From a bacterium (lineage in GTDB: Bacteria; Chloroflexota; Dormibacteria; Aeolococcales; Aeolococcaceae), in NCBI GenBank assembly GCA_021850405.1, contig JAJZMA010000250.1:1-6828 (forward strand): a DNA stretch of 6,828 nucleotides, given 5' to 3'. This document shows positions 1 to 5,087 of this stretch, piece by piece; the stretch's first letter is position 1, and each line of letters starts with the position of its first letter. The position numbers and the translations under genes are program-made. The notes below the pieces were generated by a model. That model made no database searches. It saw only the letters and a program-made list of their open reading frames with translations, and was not told the origin of the DNA.

Positions 1-443
1 AGCTCGGATTCGACGATCGCAAGGTCCTCGCGCTCATGCGCCTCTATGACGAGACCTGCCTGGCCCTCTGCGAAGGGCAGTTCATCGACATCTGGACCTC
101 CGAGCACGGCGATCGGCAGTCGGTCGCGCTCTACTTCGACATGATCGGGCGCAAGACCGCGGCGCTCATTGCCGCCGCGGTCCAGGCGGGCGCGATGCTC
201 GCCACCGACGACACGGCGGTGGTCGACGCCTACCGCCGATTCGGCTGGGCCCTTGGGATCGCCTTCCAGCTCAACGACGATCTGCTGGGCATCTGGGGCG
301 AGGCGCAGGCGACCGGCAAGCTGCCCTCCGACCTGGCCAAGCGAAAGAAAACGCTGCCGGTGATCTATGCCCTCGCCCACGCCGGCCCCGAGGACCGGGA
401 GCGGCTGGTCTGGATCCTGGAGCCTGTTCTCAAGTTCAAATAA
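1..443 (+). CDS. Polyprenyl synthetase, 3' fragment with aberrant C-terminus
   Basis: This is the C-terminal part of an all-trans polyprenyl diphosphate synthase, the class that condenses allylic diphosphates with isopentenyl diphosphate. The reading frame is open from base 3, so the true start lies outside the window. The second Asp-rich substrate/Mg site is visible in FQLNDDLLGIWGE (about 271-309), followed by the family's KRKKTLPVIYAL segment (about 340-375), which includes conserved Lys residues. The first DDxxD motif would lie upstream. After RERLVWILE the frame ends in PVLKFK and a stop. Family members normally continue for several tens of residues with further helices, so the C-terminus looks truncated or replaced. 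GC is about 68% here by hand count against about 53% just downstream, and third codon positions are mostly G or C, unlike the other genes in the window. Family assignment is firm. Chain-length specificity cannot be told, and whether the truncation is biological or an assembly or cloning artefact is open. Confidence 0.85.
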   Translation, partial: LGFDDRKVLALMRLYDETCLALCEGQFIDIWTSEHGDRQSVALYFDMIGRKTAALIAAAVQAGAMLATDDTAVVDAYRRFGWALGIAFQLNDDLLGIWGEAQATGKLPSDLAKRKKTLPVIYALAHAGPEDRERLVWILEPVLKFK

Positions 444-551
444 CAGCAAGGCGAATCCACGGCGAGTAGCACCGTTCTTGCTCTCCTGGAGTTGCAGATC
501 CTCTTCGGCCAGTGTCAGGCACGCAATAACGTCTTCCGGATCCCATTCACT
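417..551 (-). other. Possible minus-strand gene remnant next to the junction
   Basis: On the minus strand, bases 551 to about 417 read as a coherent-looking peptide beginning just after a stop codon (552-554). It starts SEWDPEDVIACLTLAEED and ends LLLFELENRLQD. Its composition (acidic and Leu/Ala-rich, PEDVIACL-like helix) resembles coding sequence more than random translation. No start codon or ribosome-binding site is present, and the frame then runs on as a shadow through the polyprenyl synthase gene. It could be the tail of a small gene broken by the same event that truncated the synthase. I do not recognise a family with any confidence; a faint resemblance to the tail of DUF433-type antitoxin-like proteins is only an impression. 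Confidence 0.2.
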
Positions 552-730
552 CTACATCCTGGGACTGTTCCCAACTGGAGGTCACTGTCCTCATTGCATG
601 GCACTTCGGTTTATGTGCCCTCACAGTGTGCCGACCCGGGAAATGGATGTAACAGATGGTCTGCGGGGTTACCGCCATCTTTGCGCATCCGGTAATCTGA
701 GTGTCTGCTGATCAGGGAATTGGGAGAAGA
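444..730. other. Intergenic stretch of changed composition
   Basis: No gene with a credible start is supported here. GC is about 53% by hand count, well below the preceding 420 bases. A short dyad, TGTG-CCCT-CACA, lies at 614-625, followed by a CCCGGG palindrome at 635-640. The TGT...ACA-like stretch around 614-652 is reminiscent of insertion-sequence ends, but no transposase and no second terminal repeat were found. A leader or promoter for the Cys-rich gene at 731 must lie near the right end, but no convincing -35/-10 pair was seen. Confidence 0.3.
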
Positions 731-1069
731 ATGATGGTCTGTTGTGCGCATTGTGGTGGGTGTTGTGCTCATTGTTCCATCAGCTGTGCTCACTGTGGCG
801 CGGGAACAGCATCACATATTGCAAGCGCGTTCTTTGGATCGCGTAGTTCCGGTGGTGGGATGCCCGGAGCGCATCCGGTATCTATGCCCCCGGTGAATTT
901 TGCTGCCGGGGGTGAGCCAGATTATGCGGCGCTGCAGGACCCAGATCATCCGAATCATCGCGATGCAATCAAGATGCTTTCGCATGGCGATCCGCAGCAG
1001 CATGAGGGATTTATCCAGCGGCTCAAAGATGAACTGCTTCATGCGGGGATACCCATTCCCGAGGGCTGA
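731..1069 (+). CDS. Small Cys/His-rich protein with three CAHC heptads
   Basis: A 112-residue protein that I do not recognise. The N-terminus contains three tandem seven-residue units starting with Cys-Ala-His-Cys (residues 5-25: CAHCGGC, CAHCSIS, CAHCGAG). This gives eight Cys and three His within the first 22 residues. Next come a Gly/Ser-rich linker (about 23-45), a Pro-rich stretch, and a charged, His-containing C-terminal half (about 61-112: EPDYAALQDPDHPNHRD and a helix-like FIQRLKDELL segment). There is no signal peptide or membrane segment. The start was chosen because GGGAG (722-726) lies 4 bases before ATG 731 and 7 bases before ATG 734, so either could be used. An in-frame ATG at 701 lacks such a site. 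The dense, regularly spaced Cys/His suggests metal binding or redox/cross-linking chemistry (inference). It stands alone on its strand, next to the composition break on the left. Confidence 0.65.
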   Translation: MMVCCAHCGGCCAHCSISCAHCGAGTASHIASAFFGSRSSGGGMPGAHPVSMPPVNFAAGGEPDYAALQDPDHPNHRDAIKMLSHGDPQQHEGFIQRLKDELLHAGIPIPEG

Positions 1070-1327
1070 GCCCGCCGGCTACATGCCATTACCGGATGGT
1101 GCTTTCTGGGCTAGTGGAGTTGATGCCAGCGTCCCCTGGTCCTGATGCCTGGGCAGGGCCCAACCTGCCTGCCTTCCCCCCATCTGTGATCTTTGGGAGT
1201 GTCCGCCACGGCCCATCAGGTGGTATACGGTGGGTAGCTTACCTGGCAGGGAGGTGGCACCGATGGTGGGCGATATGGGTGCTAGAATTTCCAACGCCAG
1301 CCCATGTTTTTCGTAAAAGCCGCGCTG
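1070..1327. other. Convergent intergenic region, no gene supported
   Basis: This 258-base gap separates the 3' ends of the Cys-rich gene (plus) and the phosphodiesterase gene (minus). A short hairpin, GGGC-TGA-GCCC, spans the Cys-rich gene's stop codon region. A second, GGCAGG (1152-1157) with CCTGCC (1164-1169) and a 6-base loop, lies further on. Neither is followed by a clear U-tract, so they are only weak terminator candidates. Several GGTGG-type motifs occur around 1218-1270 without a regular period. Short open frames on either strand have no ribosome-binding site and no recognisable content. Confidence 0.4.
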
Positions 1328-2095
1328 TCAACTGCTCTGTAGCCGCTGGCGGATTCCGGCCGCTGCGCGTGGCTGGTTGGTGATCAGCACCTCAACCTCA
1401 GGCCTTTTGAGGAAAAACTCCTGGGTTTTTGTGTCGTCGACTGTCCATATCCAGAGCGGGATATGGTGACGGGCGGAGTAGCGCAGCAGGGATATCCTTG
1501 CGAGCTTATGGTTGACAGTAAGGAAATCAGGCTGGGCCAGGGTCACCCGTTTTCTGGGAAAGAGTTCTGAAAGACGCGTTGCGACATGGTTGCCAAAACC
1601 TGTCCCTTTCATGTCCCGCCCCAGCGACAGTCCTACCCGGATCCTGGGCGAGTGCGTCTTTATCGTTGCGATCGAATTGTCTTCCAGGCTGGTAATCACA
1701 AACTGCTCGCCCATTGCGGTGGTGGCACGCTCAATTACCTCGTCCTCATAGCCTTCTTCTTTCAGGTCGATGTGGGCGATGCACTTTCCGGACAGTTCAG
1801 CCAGCACCTCATTGAAGGTTGGGATGTTGCTGCCCGTCTTTTCCCGTAGCTCTTGCAGGCCAATGGTAGAGAGCAGGGTGCCATCGTGGGTAGCGGGGTC
1901 GTGGAAAACAGCGATTTCCCCGTCAGAAAGCTTGCGCAGGTCAAACTCTATGAGCTCAGCTCCGGCAGCCAGCGCTGTGCGAAAGTCATTGAGTTCGGCG
2001 GGCCGCTCATCCCCGGCACCAGCGCGATGCCATGAGATCCTCACGTCCCCGATGGTGTCATTGTGGCCGGAAGCGAGTGGCTTTGCATCGGTCAT
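1328..2095 (-). CDS. Glycerophosphodiester phosphodiesterase-like protein
   Basis: A 255-residue TIM-barrel enzyme of the GDPD family, which hydrolyses glycerophosphodiesters to glycerol-3-phosphate and an alcohol with a divalent metal. Visible motifs are SWHRA with the N-terminal His-Arg pair (H23, R24), ELIEFDLRKLSDG with metal ligands E50 and D52, VFHDP with the second catalytic His (H65), HIDLK (D110, K112) in place of the usual EIK, and the C-terminal LWIWTVDD...LITNQPR, matching the family's vWTVn...iiTd.P. The canonical HRG is HRA and the PENT loop is replaced by RPAE, so substrate preference may be atypical. There is no signal peptide, so it is probably cytoplasmic. The frame extends upstream to an ATG at 2149 that would overlap the preceding gene. 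I chose ATG 2095 because it falls 16 bases after that gene's stop with a GGGCGGGG stretch upstream. It is probably co-transcribed with the membrane-protein gene before it. Confidence 0.82.
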   Translation of the reverse strand: MTDAKPLASGHNDTIGDVRISWHRAGAGDERPAELNDFRTALAAGAELIEFDLRKLSDGEIAVFHDPATHDGTLLSTIGLQELREKTGSNIPTFNEVLAELSGKCIAHIDLKEEGYEDEVIERATTAMGEQFVITSLEDNSIATIKTHSPRIRVGLSLGRDMKGTGFGNHVATRLSELFPRKRVTLAQPDFLTVNHKLARISLLRYSARHHIPLWIWTVDDTKTQEFFLKRPEVEVLITNQPRAAAGIRQRLQSS

Positions 2096-2111
2096 TGTCT
2101 GCAGCCCCGCC

Positions 2112-2561
2112 CTATAGAGCGGGAGGCTCGGGCTGGGAGGCTGTTCCATCCGGCATGTTGCCAGCCCCGGTGGTGTCAGTCTTCTCTGTGTAGGCTTTCC
2201 AGATAATAACGAGGATTCCTATCGACAGAACAATGGAGACGATGTCTGCTATCTGGCGCTCCATGACCACAAGGACTATCATTGCTGCGGTGATAAGCGC
2301 CTGGAGTACAAGCCCGCCCTGGAGGGCGGGTCTTGATGAGCTGGCAATGCCAAGACCACAGATCCCAGTCCCAATTGCGAGTATGGCAAAGACAAAGAAG
2401 CCAGCAACGACAATACTGCCCGACTGAAGGCCAAAGGCGTGGAGCATGTCCAGAAGGGCAAAGAGCGTGTACATGAGGAGGACTGCCGCCTCGCTCATCA
2501 GCAGGATGGAGCTTGCATGTTTCAGCGCTGAAGGTCTGGAACTGGCCGGAAGAAATGGCAC
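2112..2561 (-). CDS. Four-helix integral membrane protein, unknown function
   Basis: A 149-residue hydrophobic protein that I cannot assign to a family. Four membrane segments can be read at roughly residues 18-40, 48-71, 81-101 and 103-121. A short N-terminus (MPFLPASSRPSALKH) precedes them and a hydrophilic, Pro/Thr-rich tail (about 125-149) follows. Start choice: an ATG at 2591 gives ten extra residues, but a perfect AAGGAGG lies inside that extension (minus strand, 2569-2575), seven bases before a GTG at 2561, so GTG is much the better start. The stop is 16 bases before the ATG of the downstream phosphodiesterase gene, suggesting one operon. A role near the membrane in lipid metabolism would fit the neighbour, but that is inference only. 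Confidence 0.75.
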   Translation of the reverse strand: MPFLPASSRPSALKHASSILLMSEAAVLLMYTLFALLDMLHAFGLQSGSIVVAGFFVFAILAIGTGICGLGIASSSRPALQGGLVLQALITAAMIVLVVMERQIADIVSIVLSIGILVIIWKAYTEKTDTTGAGNMPDGTASQPEPPAL

Positions 2562-2568
2562 TGCTTGT

Positions 2569-2575
2569 CCTCCTT
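2569..2575 (-). promoter_or_regulatory. Ribosome-binding site deciding a GTG start
   Basis: AAGGAGG on the minus strand, seven bases upstream of GTG 2561. It is the strongest Shine-Dalgarno sequence among those examined here and lies inside the longer ATG-initiated frame, so it argues for the shorter membrane protein. Confidence 0.75.
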
Positions 2576-2770
2576 GTTTTCTACCCTGCATCGTTGTTGC
2601 TGATCTGGCCCAGCTCTAAAGCTGTATCTTGCCGTTGAACTGCTTTCTGTGCAGGCAGGTCACCACCTGGAGCAAGCCTGTCGGAACCGCAGGGCATTTC
2701 AGGCTCGCGCCACCATTTGCAGCTCGTATGATACTGGTTTTGTTGCCAGGAGCCGGGGTCCCGATACATA

Positions 2771-2785
2771 AGGCTGGGCCAGCCT
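2771..2785 (-). terminator. Palindromic hairpin just after ispH
   Basis: AGGCT (2771-2775) and AGCCT (2781-2785) pair around a 5-base loop. The core is a perfect 13-base palindrome, GGCTGGGCCAGCC. It begins one base beyond the ispH stop codon on the minus strand and is followed by TTATGTAT rather than a run of U. It may be a weak terminator or an mRNA 3'-end stabiliser. The next gene on the strand starts 225 bases downstream of ispH, and no supported gene occupies that gap. Confidence 0.35.
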
Positions 2786-2786
2786 G

Positions 2787-3650
2787 TCAGAGCTGTTCCA
2801 GTGCCTCTATAACCGAGCGGGTAATGTGGGTAGGTGTGGAAGCCCCTGAGGTTACCCCGACTGTCCTTGCCCCGTTGAACCAGCTGGGGTCCAGTTCGGC
2901 GGCGGTGTCAACCAGATACGCTCTCTTTCCTGTCAGGTTCTCTACTACCTGTACCAGGCGCTGGCTGTTGCTGCTGCGGGGGCTACCCACCACCACAACA
3001 CAGTCCACCCGTCTTGCGGCAGCGACAGCTCCTTCCTGCCGCTCCTGGGTTGCCCGGCAGATCTCGTTGTGCACCTCAATGCTGGGGAAACGCTCTTTCA
3101 GTCGCTGGATTATCTTCTCGGTATCCCACATTGAAAGAGTGGTCTGGCAGGTCACCGCCAGCGGCCGTCCCTTCGGCAGATCAAGCCCTTCTACATCTTC
3201 CAGTGTCTCTACAAGATGGGTGTGGTCGGGAGCCTGCCCAATTGCCCCTGCCGGTTCCGGGTGGCCGCGTTTGCCGATGTAGACAATCTCGTATCCGGAG
3301 TCCGCCAGCCGGCTCACCAGGGCATGGGTTCGGGTTACATCGCTACAGGTGGCATCGACTACGCGCAGACCCTTCTTGCGCGCAGCCTCCAGCACTGCAG
3401 GGGCAGCGCCGTGAGCCGTGATGATTACGGTGCCGCGATCTATGCGGGAAAGCCCTTCGTGCCTGTCCTCATCCGCTACCAGGGTTACACCGTTCTCAGA
3501 CAGTTCGGTGGTGACATGCTCATTGTGGACAAGATAGCCGAGCATGGTAACTGGTTCTCCATTGGCTGCAGCGCCCTCCCGCTTTGCTATCCGGATGGCT
3601 TCCACTACTCCGTGGCAATATCCTCGCGGGGTTATTTTGACTACTTCCAT
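2787..3650 (-). CDS. ispH: 4-hydroxy-3-methylbut-2-enyl diphosphate reductase (IspH/LytB)
   Basis: IspH catalyses the last step of the MEP pathway, reducing HMBPP to IPP and DMAPP with a 4Fe-4S cluster in the cytoplasm. In this 287-residue protein the three cluster cysteines are present: C12 (PRGYCHGV), C102 (DATCSDV) and C198 (NEICRATQERQ). Substrate-binding residues are also visible: H42 in LVHNEHV, H80 in TAHG, H130 and the proton-relay E132 in GHPE, the TT pair at 170-171 in CQTTLS, S226/S227/N228 in SSNSQRL, and S271 in TSGAST. Length is near that of a single-domain IspH. The frame extends upstream to an ATG at 3701, but ATG 3650 gives the family's usual N-terminus and has GTGAGGACAGG just before it. 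The gene lies 220 bases downstream of the biotin carrier gene and so may have its own promoter. It would supply isoprenyl diphosphates to polyprenyl synthases such as the one at the left edge, if both belong to the same genome. Confidence 0.96.
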   Translation of the reverse strand: MEVVKITPRGYCHGVVEAIRIAKREGAAANGEPVTMLGYLVHNEHVTTELSENGVTLVADEDRHEGLSRIDRGTVIITAHGAAPAVLEAARKKGLRVVDATCSDVTRTHALVSRLADSGYEIVYIGKRGHPEPAGAIGQAPDHTHLVETLEDVEGLDLPKGRPLAVTCQTTLSMWDTEKIIQRLKERFPSIEVHNEICRATQERQEGAVAAARRVDCVVVVGSPRSSNSQRLVQVVENLTGKRAYLVDTAAELDPSWFNGARTVGVTSGASTPTHITRSVIEALEQL

Positions 3651-3870
3651 CCTGTCCTCACCACTCTGCCTGCCCTGGCACTCACCAGTAGCTCCTGCCA
3701 TCCACGAGGGCCTGCTCCTGGGCCCATACTGCGGCAGGCCCGCCGCTGTGAAGTGGCAGGGCCCTGTTGTGCAGGCCGTAACTTGAAAGGGGCAGCGATA
3801 CTTTCCAGCAATTTTTAGTCTACTGCCTGTGCTCCCTTATTTCCAGCCAGGGTGCTACCGTGGCCCCTCG
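3651..3870. other. Gap upstream of ispH with inverted repeats
   Basis: No gene is supported between the biotin carrier stop and the ispH start. GGGCCTGC (3708-3715) and GCAGGCCC (3734-3741) form an 8-base inverted repeat with an 18-base loop. A 10-base palindrome, CAGGGCCCTG, follows at 3757-3766. On the minus strand these would lie in the ispH leader or between the two genes, so they could be a terminator-like or regulatory structure. No U-tract or clear promoter hexamers accompany them. Confidence 0.3.
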
Positions 3871-4080
3871 TCAGCCCAGGAGCACCAGCACCTCGCCTTC
3901 TGCGACAAGCTGTCCTTCATGGACCAGAATCTCCTTGACAACGCCAGATCCCTGGGACACGACAGGTATCTCCATCTTCATGCTCTCCAGTATCACAACT
4001 GTGTCGTCTTCCCCAACGTGCTGGCCCACAGTCACAGTGATTTTCCAGACCGTGCCCGCTATGTCTGCCCGAATCTCCAT
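3871..4080 (-). CDS. Stand-alone biotin carboxyl carrier (biotinyl/lipoyl) protein
   Basis: A 69-residue protein that is almost exactly one biotinyl/lipoyl-attachment domain. The biotin-accepting lysine is K35 within ESMKME, the canonical sequence. The flanking MEIRADIAGTVWKI and the HEGQLVAEGEVLVLLG end match the two halves of the flattened beta barrel. Such short carriers (similar in size to Bacillus YngHB) act as the carboxyl-biotin shuttle of acyl-CoA carboxylases whose biotin carboxylase and carboxyltransferase subunits are encoded elsewhere. None is encoded in this window, so the partner enzyme is unknown. Translation probably starts at ATG 4080, with GTGAGGGG a few bases upstream. It heads the minus-strand block and is divergent from the Tim44-like gene. 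It needs a biotin ligase to become active. Confidence 0.9.
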   Translation of the reverse strand: MEIRADIAGTVWKITVTVGQHVGEDDTVVILESMKMEIPVVSQGSGVVKEILVHEGQLVAEGEVLVLLG

Positions 4081-4320
4081 TTTCCCCTCACTTTGTGTGC
4101 GTGGCTGGCTCCCTGTAGGACCCTTCCCAGTCTACAGAGTTGAGAAGTGGCAGCTGTCCTACCCATTGCGGGTTTTGGGAAGGCGAGCGGGGTAGCTGGC
4201 AACCAGCATGGGGCCTGCTACCCCGTGTTTGCGACACATTGCCCTTTGGGGATTCCCGGGGGTGCTTTGTGCTGTTATCGTTGCTAGTGGTCGTATGAGC
4301 GTTTTCCGGAGGCAGCTTTA
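4081..4320. promoter_or_regulatory. Divergent intergenic region between carrier and Tim44-like genes
   Basis: This 240-base region must hold the start signals for the biotin carrier gene (minus) and the Tim44-like gene (plus). Its main visible structure is the long inverted repeat at 4188-4225, listed separately. No promoter pair close to consensus could be chosen with confidence. GGAGG at 4308-4312 is the ribosome-binding site of the plus-strand gene, eight bases before ATG 4321. Confidence 0.45.
4188..4225. repeat. Inverted repeat CGGGGTAGC-N20-GCTACCCCG
   Basis: CGGGGTAGC (4188-4196) is perfectly complementary to GCTACCCCG (4217-4225). Within the span, GCTGG-CAA-CCAGC (4195-4207) forms a competing small hairpin, and CATGGGG/CCCCGTG gives another near-match pairing. 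Alternative foldings of this sort could be an attenuator-like leader or simply an operator dyad. No U-tract follows on either strand, which argues against a plain terminator. Confidence 0.5.
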
Positions 4321-5034
4321 ATGAGTTTTGGGCTTAACACAGGGTCGGGCTCGCAGTTTGAGCAGCGGGTGGATGCGATAGGTGCACAATTGCCTGGCAT
4401 ACGCAGAATCGAGCAGGAGTTTGGCCAGCTGGTCACTGACCTGGACAAGGAAGCAGCACTGGACCAGGCGATGCTGGAGGAGTTCAACAAGCGCCCCCCC
4501 GCAGAGGATCCCTCTACAGACATTTCGGCCTTGAAGAAAGCCGACCCCTCCTTTGTGGATACTGAGTTTATTGTCATCGCCAGGGATACTTTTTATATTG
4601 TGCTGCGTGCCCGGGCCGACCAGAATGCGGATCTGGGGAAGGCAGAGCTGGGTCCACAGCTGGAAGCAGACCTGGCCAGCGAGATTGACTCAGACAAGGC
4701 CGCGCATCGCCGCCGCAACGAGTCAATGGTGGAGATCGAGGACGCCAAGATCATCAAGGGGATGTTTGTTGGCGGCAAGATGCTGGCAACGGTGCGGTTC
4801 AGCCTGAGCGGCAGTGAGGCGGATGTGGACATCTCCTCCGGTGCAAGCCAGACGCTGGGGGGTCGTTCGGGCAGCTGGACCGAGGACTGGACGTTTGCCC
4901 GGGATCCCAGCGTCAACACAGACGCGGAGGACCAGCGACTTGCAGTGCAGGGCGAGCAGTGGTTTGTCGCGCACAAGGGCTGGACAGTGACCCATATCGT
5001 AAAAAATGGGGCTCCCGACCAGGACGCAGTCTAG
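4321..5034 (+). CDS. Tim44-like domain protein
   Basis: A 237-residue protein. Residues about 75-226 fit the Tim44-like fold (an NTF2-like alpha/beta barrel related to mitochondrial Tim44 and the end of MRPL45). DPSFVDTEFIVIARDTFYIVLRARADQNADLGKAELGPQLEADL matches the family's N-terminal helices. It is followed by VEIEDAKI, a beta segment with ATVRFSLSG, then WTEDWTFARD and the terminal WFVAHKGWTVTHI strand. Residues 1-70 are hydrophilic with a helical, charged stretch, and there is no signal peptide or membrane segment, whereas many bacterial Tim44-like proteins carry an N-terminal membrane helix. The function is unknown; membrane-protein or lipid-associated roles are known for relatives. 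The start is supported by GGAGG eight bases upstream. The last codons form one arm of a terminator hairpin. Confidence 0.72.
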   Translation: MSFGLNTGSGSQFEQRVDAIGAQLPGIRRIEQEFGQLVTDLDKEAALDQAMLEEFNKRPPAEDPSTDISALKKADPSFVDTEFIVIARDTFYIVLRARADQNADLGKAELGPQLEADLASEIDSDKAAHRRRNESMVEIEDAKIIKGMFVGGKMLATVRFSLSGSEADVDISSGASQTLGGRSGSWTEDWTFARDPSVNTDAEDQRLAVQGEQWFVAHKGWTVTHIVKNGAPDQDAV

Positions 5035-5054
5035 GGTCGGGAGCCGTTCTTCTG
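5000..5054. terminator. Bidirectional rho-independent terminator
   Basis: GGCTCCCGACC (5010-5020) and GGTCGGGAGCC (5035-5045) form a perfect 11-base-pair stem with a 14-base loop. In the plus direction it is followed by GTTCTTCTG. In the minus direction it is followed by CCATTTTTTACG, a good U-tract. It can therefore end transcription of both convergent genes. The left arm is coding sequence for the Tim44-like protein, whose TAG stop (5032-5034) sits in the loop. Confidence 0.85.
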
Positions 5055-5087
5055 CCCCCCGCTGGAGCGGCGTGGTCTATGTCGTGC

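Noticed and set aside
614..652. Possible insertion-sequence end (TGTG...CACA dyad with TGTAACA nearby)
   Set aside because: No transposase, no matching second end and no target duplication were found in the window. Kept only as a remark.
731..810. CAHC repeats as a zinc-ribbon or ferredoxin domain
   Set aside because: The heptad spacing and adjacent cysteines do not match the CxxC...CxxC spacing of zinc ribbons or the CxxCxxCxxxC pattern of ferredoxins.
2562..2769. Minus-strand frame between ispH and the membrane protein gene (62 codons)
   Set aside because: No ribosome-binding site, no recognisable content, and it overlaps the start of the membrane protein gene in another frame.
2629..3282. 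Long plus-strand open frame (217 codons) opposite ispH
   Set aside because: It is antisense to a clear IspH with all catalytic residues. The translated sequence is low-complexity Ser/Arg/Thr-rich and has no recognisable motif.
3216..3818. Plus-strand frame of 200 codons opposite the start of ispH
   Set aside because: Shadow of ispH. No ribosome-binding site and no family resemblance.
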